28,430 nucleotides of DNA from a virus. The position numbers were made by a program, and so were the translations under genes. Below the pieces are notes generated by a model. The model was not told the DNA's origin. It ran no database searches and saw nothing but the letters and a program-made list of their open reading frames with translations. Positions 20,727-28,410 of the stretch are shown one piece after another (positions within the stretch are counted from its first letter, which is position 1; each line of letters begins with the position of its first letter). The DNA is taken from positions 1-28,430 of the IMG/VR virus record IMGVR_UViG_3300042541_001064. The stretch is one strand, 5' to 3'.

Positions 20727-21032
20727 TTAACGACCCTTATAAGCATCTCTGAACATTGCGTCAGTTTTATCTCGGGAAGTCTGAATCCTTACTCGTTCTC
20801 TTTCCGCAACTCTCTCGCTCTCTCTGCGAACCGCTTCCCGGTCCTCGGCCTCGAGGGCATTCTTCTTCATCGCCGCCGCCATATCTGTCACGCTCTGCGC
20901 TGCCGACTCTTGGGTCATTTGTTGGTTACCACCCTTTACTAACACCACCACGACCACACACGACACGATCAAGCTGACTGTCAGGCACGCCACCGCTGCA
21001 ACCAATAGGTTGATTTTCGTCTTGCTATCCAT
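20727..21032 (-). CDS. Small membrane-anchored coiled-coil protein (moron-like)
   Basis: A 101-residue protein with AGGAG seven bases before the ATG at 21032. The longer frame from 21116 has no such site. It has a short basic N-terminus (MDSKTKIN), one very hydrophobic helix (about residues 9-32, ...SLIVSCVVVVVLV) and a charged C-terminal helix rich in Glu, Arg and Ala (about 46-90, REAVRRESERVAERERVR). Topology would be a single-pass protein with a soluble coiled-coil domain. It stands apart between the protease and capsid genes and has its own intrinsic terminator, the arrangement of a phage moron. It resembles a spanin subunit or a membrane tether in shape, but function is unknown. Confidence 0.75.
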   Translation of the reverse strand: MDSKTKINLLVAAVACLTVSLIVSCVVVVVLVKGGNQQMTQESAAQSVTDMAAAMKKNALEAEDREAVRRESERVAERERVRIQTSRDKTDAMFRDAYKGR

Positions 21033-21271
21033 GTTTCTGCTCCTTTTTTCGATCCATTCAACCGGGCAAACGCCGGTCGCCGTATTGCTATCGTAGCCTA
21101 TTGTTCGTGGGAGCACGCACTTTATTATGGATAATCACGATATGGTTGGTTAGAAAGCTTCCAGAAAGTCAATTTTCCTAGGGCTTTTATAGGGTGGAGG
21201 AATTCCCCCACCCTAGTCCACGGAAAGGCGTTTGCGTGAACTAAGCGAGCGACTTAGTCCAAGTTGCTGAA
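21033..21271 (-). other. Intergenic region with two hairpins after the protease gene
   Basis: A 239-base gap between the protease stop and the small membrane gene. The stem TAGGGTGG (21190-21197) pairs with CCACCCTA (21208-21215) with a palindromic GGAATTCC in the loop. Nearer the protease, ACTAAG (21240-21245) pairs with CTTAGT (21253-21258). Neither is followed by a T-run, so they are not standard terminators and could be RNA-stabilising or processing elements. TTGACT (minus strand, 21172 to 21167) and CATAAT further downstream resemble promoter boxes but are not correctly spaced. No gene was found. Confidence 0.55.
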
Positions 21272-21832
21272 CTACCGATCACCCCGGAGGCGAAGCTCCC
21301 GCAGGCGTTGCGCTGACCGGATGGCGTCCTGGGTGTAGATCGATAAGGAGCGAACTGCCACCGAGGTGTCCGGGTAGGCGGGATAAGTCACCACACTCAC
21401 ATCGTGGAGCTCCACGGCGAGAAGACTGCGCACCCGCTTACCATCCACCAGATCCCACGCATCCTCGGAAGTCGTAAACGCAAAGCTCATCTGCGAGACA
21501 TCACCCCGAGACATGACCGCCATCAAGTCGGCAGCATACTGGGTGTCGGGCGGGTCGATAGTAACCTTGAGCCCGGTGGCATCGCTCTCGAGTCTTAGCG
21601 TGCCCGAGACGGTACGCCCGAGGATGAGACTCGGGTTGTGATCAATCAAGGCCCTCACATCGGGGTTGCTGTCGAGGGAGCGGGTGAATGCACCAGGGCG
21701 AACGAACTCTCGAAAGCCGCCGAGGTCTTCTGAGGAAAGATCGTATTTCGCTGCGTAGCCGATGATCTTCTGCGCTGCGACATCGACTCGGAGTTCGGTA
21801 GAGAACCTGCGTTCAACGGTATTAGTTTTCAT
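21272..21832 (-). CDS. HK97-family prohead protease
   Basis: A 186-residue protein starting MKTNTVERRFSTELRVD. Its family landmarks are IIGYAAKYDLSSEDLGGFREFVRPGAF, His65 in ALIDHN, LGRTVSGTLRLESD, the Ser-containing GDVSQMSFAF at about residues 110-119 (likely nucleophile Ser116) and ELHDVSVVTYPAYPDTSV. It would cut the N-terminal segment of the capsid protein during head maturation. The start overlaps the portal gene by 11 bases. Its stop is followed by the hairpin-rich gap and not directly by the capsid gene, which is less usual than the compact protease-capsid order. Confidence 0.95.
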   Translation of the reverse strand: MKTNTVERRFSTELRVDVAAQKIIGYAAKYDLSSEDLGGFREFVRPGAFTRSLDSNPDVRALIDHNPSLILGRTVSGTLRLESDATGLKVTIDPPDTQYAADLMAVMSRGDVSQMSFAFTTSEDAWDLVDGKRVRSLLAVELHDVSVVTYPAYPDTSVAVRSLSIYTQDAIRSAQRLRELRLRGDR

Positions 21833-23675
21833 TGCTGACCCCTTTCATGGTGTTGATCTTTTCGGAAACTGCTTCGGCAAGTTTCGCTGCGGTCACTGAT
21901 CCGCTGAAGTCCAGCCAAGTGGATCGGAACTGGTCGAGATGCCTTTGCACATGACCATCGAGATCGGTGGTCAGGCCAAACGCTTCCAAGACTGGTGAGT
22001 ATGCGGACACGACGCGGGCCCGATGCTCGGCACAGAAGTGATCGAGCTTGGTTAAGAACTCTGCTGGTTTGTTGGCAAATCTCTTGACGGCTGAACACTC
22101 CACATTTTGAAGGCGTTCACCCGCATCATCAAGCAGGCGTAGGATGATCGACTCATGAGAGCGAGCGGGTGTGGTCGCTGGAGGGTTTGGTAAGGTTGGT
22201 GGAGTTGGCACACTGTCGAGCCCGTTGAAGATTTGATCGACCACCGCTTGCGAGAGGAACGGGAACGAGGCAATTGCAATCGCCTTGGCCGATGCGATCG
22301 GGATGAGCTTCATGCCTACCTGAGTAACCAAGTCAACAAGACTGGTGATCTGTGCGCCGTTGAGTGCGGTGCTTGCGACATCTGCCCCCGCTGCTGCTGC
22401 GGGTGCTGCGATCGCTGTCGGGTCTTGGGTCTCTGGTGTGGGCACTGCCACCAAACTCGGATCGGTTGCAGGTGCTGCCGTGGGTGCGGTGTTGATCGAC
22501 TGCATATTCATCGGCTGCATATACACATCGCCACCCTCGATCGGGTTCATGTTTTCTTTTTCTCGTATCTCGTTCACCGACAACCATCCCCAGTTGCGAG
22601 CGACCGAGTACGACTGATAACGGGCAGCGATCTCGCCCCGCAGTTTCCCGTCTACATTGAACTCGAAAAAGAAACTTCCTTTGTCTTTCGGCCTGATGAT
22701 CTTGCGGTTAAGTTGTTGTTCCCAACGAACTAGCCAAGGGCGAAGCGTATCCACGACGAAGCTGATCTCCATCTGCTCGAGGGAGTTGTACGAAGTCTTT
22801 GAGAGATCTTTGAGCTTGTTGGGTGGCAGGTTAAACCAGCGAGCGATCTCGATGATTTGGAACTCTCTCGACTGAAGAAACTGCGAATCGTCGGGTGGCA
22901 CGCCAATCGCCTCCCACTTCAGGCCCGCCTCGAGCAAAGCGACCCTGTGAGAGTTTGCACCACCGGCATGAAGTTCTTCAAACGATCTGCGAAGGTTCTG
23001 CCGTGCTTCGGGTGATAGCTGGCCGGGGAAGGTTAACACACCACCGGGCCTCGCACCTCTGCCAAAGTAACCAGCACCGAAGCTTTCAATCGCCATTGAT
23101 AACCCGATCGACTGGCGGGCCAACCCGATCACGCTGATGCCCGAGATGCCATCGAATGATAGACCGGGTATGTGCAACATATTGCCAGCGGTGATGAAAG
23201 ACTTTCCCCGGTTGAGTTCGTAGTAAAGCTCACCCGAGTCGGTGCGCCTGGGCGTCACCATAGTCGGGTCGATCGGCCAGAGCTCGACCACATTGCCCTC
23301 AAGGTCACGCACGATTTCAGAGTAAGAATTTCCATGAAGCAACAAGTGCGCCATTGAGGCTTCGCGCCATTGCAGCGAGCTCATCTCGGGGTTAGGTTCA
23401 TCATGAAGGAGCGTGTGCAGCGGGTTCGCTTTTGCGTGTGCCTTGCCACCACCCGGCAGGCGTTCGTAGTAGTTGAGCGGAAGCGAGGACACGGACTCGG
23501 CAATGCAACGCACCGCAGCGTAAACCGCTGAGTAGGTGAGGGCCGTATCGGGTGTGACGCTGACGCCTGAGTCAGTTGATGCGCCCCCGAAGAGCTCATT
23601 TAAGCGAGGGTCTTTCAGGTTGCCACCCGATAGGGAAAGCGCCCGAGAGATAAATCCTTTTATGCGTTCAATCAT
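21822..23675 (-). CDS. Portal protein, HK97 family, with long C-terminal extension
   Basis: A 617-residue protein that starts at an ATGA overlap with the large terminase. Residues about 40-385 are the HK97-type portal core (ALTYSAVYAAVRCIAESVSS, ELWPIDPTMVTPRR, NYGRG-like FGRGARPGGVLTFPG, SREFQIIEIARWFNLPP, NWGWLSVNEIREKENMNP). An Ala/Pro-rich linker follows (about 388-435). Residues about 435-486 (TALNGAQITSLVDLVTQVG...SAKAIAIASFPFLSQA) match a small domain I know from the ends of several phage portal/capsid proteins. The last 110 residues are helical and charged, with two cysteines. The usual HK97 portal is nearer 420 residues, so about 200 residues are extra. Confidence 0.93.
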   Translation of the reverse strand: MIERIKGFISRALSLSGGNLKDPRLNELFGGASTDSGVSVTPDTALTYSAVYAAVRCIAESVSSLPLNYYERLPGGGKAHAKANPLHTLLHDEPNPEMSSLQWREASMAHLLLHGNSYSEIVRDLEGNVVELWPIDPTMVTPRRTDSGELYYELNRGKSFITAGNMLHIPGLSFDGISGISVIGLARQSIGLSMAIESFGAGYFGRGARPGGVLTFPGQLSPEARQNLRRSFEELHAGGANSHRVALLEAGLKWEAIGVPPDDSQFLQSREFQIIEIARWFNLPPNKLKDLSKTSYNSLEQMEISFVVDTLRPWLVRWEQQLNRKIIRPKDKGSFFFEFNVDGKLRGEIAARYQSYSVARNWGWLSVNEIREKENMNPIEGGDVYMQPMNMQSINTAPTAAPATDPSLVAVPTPETQDPTAIAAPAAAAGADVASTALNGAQITSLVDLVTQVGMKLIPIASAKAIAIASFPFLSQAVVDQIFNGLDSVPTPPTLPNPPATTPARSHESIILRLLDDAGERLQNVECSAVKRFANKPAEFLTKLDHFCAEHRARVVSAYSPVLEAFGLTTDLDGHVQRHLDQFRSTWLDFSGSVTAAKLAEAVSEKINTMKGVSNEN

Positions 23676-25375
23676 AGTAGTGTTATTCCTTGGGTGTCGT
23701 AAATATTTGTTGCGTTTAGGCTGCTGACCTGCGCCCGACCTAAAGCCATAATTGTTGCCACGATGCCATCGATTTTCTCGACGGCTCGGCCCTTATGCAT
23801 TTTGATGTTGCCTGCATTGTCTCGCTCGACTTGCACATTCGAGAACATCCAACGCAGCACCGGGTTGCCGTCATGCGCGATCTTCTCGGAGAGTACGAGG
23901 ACTTCTAACTCTTTCGAGGGTGCGGTCATCGCTGCGAAGCCCTGCCCGAAGCCAACAAGCCAATCGGGCCTGCCGTTATTCTTGCCGAGTGTTTCGAGAT
24001 CCTTACTGATCTGGTTAATGTTCCAACGGTCAACGGCGATCTCTTGGATGTTGTACTTTCGGGCCAGTCCATCAATGACCGCCACGACTGCCCTATAGTC
24101 GAGCGATCGCCCAGGCGTAGTCACGATCAGACCTTGGCGTTCCCAATCATCGAGTCGGTGCTTGTTGTTTCTTTCTCGCTCCCTCGCTGCGTCCGCAGGT
24201 GCGAAGAAGGTCGGCACGATCCAGTAGGGTTCATTGGGTTCGATAGGCGGGAAGAGAAGCACGAACGCCGTTAAGTCGAGGGTTGATGAAAGATCAAGAC
24301 CACCGAAACACATTCGACCGGAAAGATCAGGGAGATCGCGGGAGCACGCATCCCAGCGCTCGAGCGAGATCCATCTCGTCTCCTGCGATGTCCACTGGTT
24401 CAAGTGTAATCTTCTGAAAGCGTTTTCGCGGGAAGGGTTCGCACTGGCCTCTGCTACTGCCTTCACAAAGTAATCCGCTTTCACGGTAACGCCATAGTTC
24501 GGGTTCGCCTCGGCCCAAGTCGATTCGGCCTTCCAGTCGCCTGTGCTGGTGTAGATTTTGCTGTAGAAAGTCGGGTCGTGAATGAGCTTATCGTTGACGC
24601 CCTCGGCATACTGGCGAAGCTCCCAGCATAAGCTTTGGCGATCATGCCCTGCGGTCGTGAGTGCGAGCGTTAGCGGTTGCCTTCGGGCCCCGGTTGAGGT
24701 TGTCAACACATCCCACAGTTCTCGGTTTGGTTGAGCATGAACCTCGTCAACGATCACGCCATGAGCGTTGAGCCCGTGTTTCGTGAAGGCGTCGCTTGAT
24801 AGCGATCTGTAGAACGAGTTCGAGGCCTTGTGCTCGATGGTTTTGTTGCGATAGATCCTGAGCATGGTTGAGAGGTTCGGGTTTTCCTCGATCATCTGGC
24901 AGGCTTGGTCGAATACGATTGAGGCTTGATCTTTGTCGCTAGCTGCGCTGTAGATTTCTGCACCTTCCTCACGATCGAGGCAGAGCAAGAAGAGAGCGAT
25001 GCCCGCTGCGAGTGTGCTCTTCCCGTTCTTCCGTGGCACCTCAAGGTAGGCGGTGCGGTACTGGCGCAGGCCATCCTTGCGCACCGTCCCGAAGAGTTCG
25101 TTCAAGAACTGACGCTGCCATTCAGCCAGGACGAAACCCGTGCCCGCCCACTCGCCTTTCGTATGACGCAGGTGGTCACCAAAGAACCTTACGATCGGGT
25201 GATCTTTGGCGGGGGCAGGCTTCTTTTTCCTTGGCGCTCGGGTGGTTATTGGATAGCCCTCATGATGTCGATGATGCCATCTTTGCCGCCATTGGTTGAC
25301 TGGAGGTTCGGTCTCGATGCAGGTGTTAACCCGAACTGGCACTCCAACTTCAAGAGTTGATCGTGCATTTTGCAT
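23672..25375 (-). CDS. terL: Terminase large subunit
   Basis: ATP-driven DNA packaging motor and nuclease. In the 567-residue frame, the Walker A-like loop is VPRKNGKST (113-121), Walker B VIVDE (207-211), a coupling LTTAG (239-243) and a nuclease Asp at 361 (GGLDLSSTLD), with DGIVATIMALGRA near the C-terminus. The first 42 residues overlap the small terminase gene and look like that gene's other frame. The start is uncertain. ATG 25375 has no ribosome site. An ATA at 25249 overlaps the small-subunit stop (ATAA) and lies seven bases after GAGGG. It would give a 525-residue product beginning at TTRAPRKKKPAPAKDHP, a more typical N-terminus. Confidence 0.95.
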   Translation of the reverse strand: MQNARSTLEVGVPVRVNTCIETEPPVNQWRQRWHHRHHEGYPITTRAPRKKKPAPAKDHPIVRFFGDHLRHTKGEWAGTGFVLAEWQRQFLNELFGTVRKDGLRQYRTAYLEVPRKNGKSTLAAGIALFLLCLDREEGAEIYSAASDKDQASIVFDQACQMIEENPNLSTMLRIYRNKTIEHKASNSFYRSLSSDAFTKHGLNAHGVIVDEVHAQPNRELWDVLTTSTGARRQPLTLALTTAGHDRQSLCWELRQYAEGVNDKLIHDPTFYSKIYTSTGDWKAESTWAEANPNYGVTVKADYFVKAVAEASANPSRENAFRRLHLNQWTSQETRWISLERWDACSRDLPDLSGRMCFGGLDLSSTLDLTAFVLLFPPIEPNEPYWIVPTFFAPADAARERERNNKHRLDDWERQGLIVTTPGRSLDYRAVVAVIDGLARKYNIQEIAVDRWNINQISKDLETLGKNNGRPDWLVGFGQGFAAMTAPSKELEVLVLSEKIAHDGNPVLRWMFSNVQVERDNAGNIKMHKGRAVEKIDGIVATIMALGRAQVSSLNATNIYDTQGITLL

Positions 25376-25722
25376 GAGACCATGTAAGGCGGGGTCTCTT
25401 TATAGCCCTTAATCTTTTCGTCATCACCCATGATCTCGATGTGAGTGGGAGTTCCAGCGCTCAAAGAAGCTTCCGCATCAATCCATCGGACGAGACAAAT
25501 CGCATAGCGGGAAAGCGACGAGCCATCAATCTCGGTGAGGACGCCAACACGAAACAAAGCCTCTGACATCTGGTCGAAGATAATCTTTTCACGAGGGCCA
25601 AGAAACTCAGGCGAGTCGAGTTGTGATGCGCTCGGTTGCGGTTCGCCGGTGCGTGTCTTCGCTCTCCATGCTCCACGCATTTTCAAAATTGCTGTCGGTG
25701 TTTTTTTCGGGCCTCGAGCCAT
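25246..25722 (-). CDS. terS: Terminase small subunit, P27 family
   Basis: A 158-residue protein with AGGAG five bases before the ATG. The landmarks fit the P27 family: a basic start MARGPKKTPTAILKMRGAWR, EPQPSA, PEFLGPREKIIFDQMSEAL, VGVLTEIDGSSLSRYAICL and near the end LKLECQFGLTPASRPNLQ, where the LxxxFGLTPASR phrase is diagnostic. It would recognise the packaging site and load the large subunit. The gene lies directly downstream of the HNH gene and the non-coding gap. Confidence 0.92.
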   Translation of the reverse strand: MARGPKKTPTAILKMRGAWRAKTRTGEPQPSASQLDSPEFLGPREKIIFDQMSEALFRVGVLTEIDGSSLSRYAICLVRWIDAEASLSAGTPTHIEIMGDDEKIKGYKETPPYMVSCKMHDQLLKLECQFGLTPASRPNLQSTNGGKDGIIDIMRAIQ

Positions 25723-25810
25723 TACTACTCCTAAATCATCAAAAAAGGGCTATATACTGGTGAAAATCTGTAAACGCATACCACGCAAGGTACTTTGACC
25801 CCTCCTAAAA

Positions 25811-25858
25811 CAAAAAAGACCCCCCTCCCCTTTTTTGCTCCAAAAATGGTCATTTTTG
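25811..25858. other. Inverted repeats and C-rich tract, candidate packaging site (cos)
   Basis: CAAAAAA (25811-25817) is mirrored by TTTTTTG (25831-25837) around acccccctcccc, an unusual pyrimidine-rich tract. Right beside it is a perfect CAAAAATG (25841-25848) / CATTTTTG (25851-25858) repeat at the end of the HNH gene. In many HNH-carrying phages the cohesive-end site lies next to the HNH and small terminase genes, so this is a plausible cos or TerS-binding site. The gap 25723-25849 has no gene. The rest of it is ordinary. Confidence 0.4.
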
Positions 25859-26173
25859 AGGCCTCGCAGAAAGCTTGACGAAACCACCACCGACTCGGTC
25901 TTCATGCCATGTTTTGAGGGCGTGGCACTTGTGGCATAGGGTCTGGAGGTTGTCGAGGGAGTCGGTGCCACCGTGACTCTTTGCGATGATGTGGTCAACA
26001 TCGGTGGCAGGTGCTGCGCACCGAACGCACAAAGGCGAGCGAGCGAAGGCAAGCTTCCTGAGTTGCTGCCATGAATGACCGTAGCCACGACGAGAGGGCG
26101 AAAGCCTAGGTGCTCGGCACCCAGGCGCATCGTGAAACCTGACCTCATGCCTCGGGGGCTTATGTGATCTCAT
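25850..26173 (-). CDS. HNH endonuclease (packaging-associated)
   Basis: A 107-residue protein starting MRSHKPPRHEVRF at an ATGA overlap with the phosphoesterase gene. The HNH zinc motif is clear: CxxC at 49-52, DVDHIIAKSHGG with Asp60-His61, Asn75 in DNLQTL, and CHKCH at 80-84. Small HNH proteins immediately upstream of the P27 terminase genes are known to cooperate with the terminase in cos cleavage in HK97-like phages. The basic N-terminus (PRLSPSRRG) fits DNA binding. The longer frame from 26329 is an overlap artefact. Confidence 0.9.
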   Translation of the reverse strand: MRSHKPPRHEVRFHDAPGCRAPRLSPSRRGYGHSWQQLRKLAFARSPLCVRCAAPATDVDHIIAKSHGGTDSLDNLQTLCHKCHALKTWHEDRVGGGFVKLSARPQK

Positions 26174-27045
26174 GGTTGCTCCGGGAAGGTGTTGTACTCG
26201 GTGTGCGAGTTCGACCTGGTCATCTCGGTCGTGATCCACCACCCGCCAAGTGGCCGAGCTGCGGCACCTCGGCTGATGTGCCACCCGCAGTCGAGCTCTT
26301 GCTTGTAGCTGCCACACCTGACGAACCATTGATCAGTAGTCTCGATGTTCCCTTTACCGCTGACGCTGGTGATGACATTGTGGTCGGTGTTGCGTCTGTG
26401 AATGTGCCCGCTGATAAACACATCAGCCTGCCATTGTGATCGGGTTGCCTGATGCTGGGGGATGCCTCTGCCTGATTCGCCGCCGCCACCATAGCCGTGA
26501 TGAAGGAAGATGCGCTTAGTGCGCACATCGGCTTTACCTGTTGTGCGGTCATTCTTTTGCAATAGATAACACCAGTCCTCACCGTAGATAACGGGAGAGT
26601 TGTATTGGGTGCGCAGTGAGTGGGTGAGTCTATCGATCAGGTCGATCTCGTTTCTCTTGATAACTGCTGCCTCATGATTGCCAGGCGTAATCAGGCATAG
26701 GATAGAGGCGTAAGGCTTGAACCATTCCAGCGCTGTGCTGCTAATCAAATCAAAGTAATTGCTGCCACGATGCTCGGGTCGAAGCGTCTTTGGGTCAGCC
26801 CTCGGGTCATATTTTCCCTGCATCACATCGAAGAGATCGCCCACGATTACAACGGGAGCGTTCTCAGCGAGTGCATAATCCAAATGCTTTTTAAGGAAGG
26901 CTCGGTCGCAGTGCGCTGAATCCCAATGGAGATCGGTCAGTGCGAGAAATCTGAATCGGCTTCCCGATTTCGGGAAGCTGACACGGAGTTCATGGACTCG
27001 ATCTGTAACAGTCCCACAAGACCAGCGCTGTTTTGGCTTTGCCAA
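26170..27045 (-). CDS. Metallophosphoesterase
   Basis: A 291-residue protein. A TTG at 27045 follows AGGAG by seven bases and avoids overlap with the resolvase gene. The ATG at 27102 would overlap it by 34 bases, so the TTG start is preferred. Calcineurin-like metal-binding motifs appear in order: DLHWD (Asp38, His40), GDLFD (Asp70), GNHE (Asn123-His124), HHGYGG and GHIHR. These bind two metal ions and hydrolyse phosphate esters. Similar phage enzymes act on DNA, RNA or cyclic nucleotides, and the substrate cannot be read from sequence. Its place between recombination and packaging genes hints at DNA metabolism. Confidence 0.85.
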   Translation of the reverse strand: MAKPKQRWSCGTVTDRVHELRVSFPKSGSRFRFLALTDLHWDSAHCDRAFLKKHLDYALAENAPVVIVGDLFDVMQGKYDPRADPKTLRPEHRGSNYFDLISSTALEWFKPYASILCLITPGNHEAAVIKRNEIDLIDRLTHSLRTQYNSPVIYGEDWCYLLQKNDRTTGKADVRTKRIFLHHGYGGGGESGRGIPQHQATRSQWQADVFISGHIHRRNTDHNVITSVSGKGNIETTDQWFVRCGSYKQELDCGWHISRGAAARPLGGWWITTEMTRSNSHTEYNTFPEQP

Positions 27046-27068
27046 ATGCAAGCTCCTAAAAAAACTAT

Positions 27069-27437
27069 CTAAGATTGTGTGCGCCTTAAGTAAACAACGC
27101 AAATCGCTCGCACTTTTGCTTGGGTCGGGGGATGATAAGAGGTGGTGATGCGTCGCACATATTTGGTGTTGTCATCATGAAGGTAACCTTTATTTACCAA
27201 CATATCGATGACCGCTTTGTTCGTGTTGTCGAGATCCCTGCGATGAGTCCAACCTTCGCCACCGTGAATCTCGATTAGGATCTCTGCAAGTCCTTCGAGT
27301 GCCTTGCCTCGAGGTATCAAGATCGCGACCTCGGCGAGCCATGCCATATAGCACCTCGCCTTATAGAATTTGCCACGCCGACCCGAGGCCCGGAAGAGTT
27401 GGTTAGTGCTCGGTGGTATCGGCACCTCGAGCCTCAC
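27069..27437 (-). CDS. rusA: RusA-family Holliday junction resolvase
   Basis: A 122-residue protein with a GTG start overlapping the HNH stop (GTGA). It begins with the family phrase VPIPPSTNQLFRASGR. The catalytic acidic residues are Asp68 and Asp70 in RRDLDNTNKAVIDML and Asp88/89 in LHDDNTKYV, matching the DxD and later Asp of E. coli RusA. It would cut four-way DNA junctions during recombination or before packaging. The length is typical. Confidence 0.92.
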   Translation of the reverse strand: MRLEVPIPPSTNQLFRASGRRGKFYKARCYMAWLAEVAILIPRGKALEGLAEILIEIHGGEGWTHRRDLDNTNKAVIDMLVNKGYLHDDNTKYVRRITTSYHPPTQAKVRAICVVYLRRTQS

Positions 27438-27757
27438 GGTCTGGCTTTTATTTTCTGTAATAAAACCTCCGCATCTTTTCGGGCTTGCAGGTTATAGCTC
27501 TTGAAAAGCTTGTGGTGACCAATGAACAGGTGACAGTTGCCACCCGTCTCGCATAAGGTCAGAAGGTTCGAGGGTTCGAGCTCGAGATTCGGGAAGAGAT
27601 GGAACGGGTGAATATGGTGCACCTCGAGCTTGTCGTTAGTGCCACACGCAGCGCAGGTCGGGTTCCTTTTCAGGTGTGCCCCTCGCACCGCTGACCATCT
27701 CGGTGAGCGGGCAGGCAACCCGGCAAAGTATTCGGTGATGGTTTTCACGATGCTCAT
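27434..27757 (-). CDS. HNH endonuclease-like protein
   Basis: A 107-residue protein starting at an ATGA overlap. The zinc/HNH elements are CAACG at 35-39, the catalytic LEVHHIHPFHLFP (His47-His48) and SNLLTLCETGGNCH (Asn64, Cys69, Cys75, His76). The basic N-terminus (ARSPRWSAVRGAHLK) fits DNA contact. It lies in the early part of the operon with RusA. The roles of two HNH proteins in one phage may differ, one linked to packaging (25850-26173) and this one possibly a nuclease of DNA metabolism. Confidence 0.85.
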   Translation of the reverse strand: MSIVKTITEYFAGLPARSPRWSAVRGAHLKRNPTCAACGTNDKLEVHHIHPFHLFPNLELEPSNLLTLCETGGNCHLFIGHHKLFKSYNLQARKDAEVLLQKIKARP

Positions 27758-28038
27758 GGTCGCTCCTCCAGTCGTGACACGATTGTTAAGTAGCCGATCG
27801 CGTCGACGAGGTTATCCCGTTTGTGTGTGTTGCTCTGCCTGACGATCTTAAGTGCTGCCATGAGAAGTCCCACATCGCTCGCACTCACCCGCTGGCCCGG
27901 TGCGAGTTGGCTACGCAAGAGCGTCGTCCAGATCTCAGCAATCTGGCAGAAGCTCTCGCTCGGGTCACCATACTGGAGGCCTCGTTCCGAGATGATGCCA
28001 TCAACCTGGGCGAGAATGTCCTGGTCATTTGTTGCCAT
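27754..28038 (-). CDS. DUF6378-like protein
   Basis: A 94-residue protein. The pattern ISERGLQYGDPSESFCQIAEIWT...SASDVGLLMAALKIVRQSNTHKRDNLVDAIGYL matches the DUF6378 family from phages and bacteria: an RGxxYGDP loop, an IAxxW helix and a D-x-x-x-D-x-x-G-Y helix at the end. The helices resemble an all-alpha (MazG-like) nucleotide-pyrophosphatase fold, but the activity is unproven here. The start lies inside the previous gene by 14 bases. Confidence 0.85.
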   Translation of the reverse strand: MATNDQDILAQVDGIISERGLQYGDPSESFCQIAEIWTTLLRSQLAPGQRVSASDVGLLMAALKIVRQSNTHKRDNLVDAIGYLTIVSRLEERP

Positions 28039-28363
28039 GTTTTGCTATCTCCCGGTCAAAGGTTTTGCGGTCATCAAGCATGGTTGCGATCTCGTCTTCA
28101 AGAAACTCGATACGCTCACGCAAGTTGCGGTGCGTAAGGGACTCCATCTGCTCGTATTTTGCGATCTTGTCTTTAAGACGCTTAATCACCCTCCGGTAGT
28201 TCTCGCCCGCAATACGGGCCCCGTGTGCGGCCCTGAGTGCGGTTGTGGTTAGCCCGGTCGCACGCACCGCGCAGAAGCGGCACGCATACGCCTTGGAACC
28301 TCTTCCTATGGGGTAGCCACCACGGGTGATCGACTTCCCGCACTGCTTGCAAAGATTAGACAT
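28025..28363 (-). CDS. Zn-ribbon plus coiled-coil protein
   Basis: A 112-residue protein with AGAGG about ten bases before the ATG. Residues 1-31 hold Cys5, Cys8, Cys28 and Cys31 (CKQCGK...CRFCAV), a zinc ribbon. Residues about 60-105 (RVIKRLKDKIAKYEQMES...LRERIEFLEDEIATML) have heptads, so a coiled coil is likely. No family was recognised. It is the first gene of the operon seen in the window, and a promoter/operator-like inverted repeat precedes it. Confidence 0.75.
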   Translation of the reverse strand: MSNLCKQCGKSITRGGYPIGRGSKAYACRFCAVRATGLTTTALRAAHGARIAGENYRRVIKRLKDKIAKYEQMESLTHRNLRERIEFLEDEIATMLDDRKTFDREIAKHGNK

Positions 28364-28410
28364 TCTCGTTTATCCCTCTTATAGAGTGTGGATTATGGGA
28401 TAAATGAGAA
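28363..28410 (-). promoter_or_regulatory. Inverted repeat ahead of the first gene
   Basis: TTCTCGTTTATCCC (28363-28376) is mirrored by GGGATAAATGAGAA (28397-28410), with 13 of 14 positions complementary, separated by 20 bases. It covers the region just upstream of the first start codon, including its Shine-Dalgarno (AGAGG) and a CATAAT box (28397 to 28392). It could be a repressor operator with two half-sites or an RNA hairpin over the ribosome site. No good -35 was found. Confidence 0.55.

Noticed and set aside
21190-21215. Intrinsic terminator after the protease
   Set aside because: The stem is good but no T-run follows on either strand, so it was listed as a hairpin of unknown function.
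23672-25375. Intein or intron in the large terminase
   Set aside because: The Walker and nuclease motifs occur in order with normal spacing, and no splice-junction motifs are seen.
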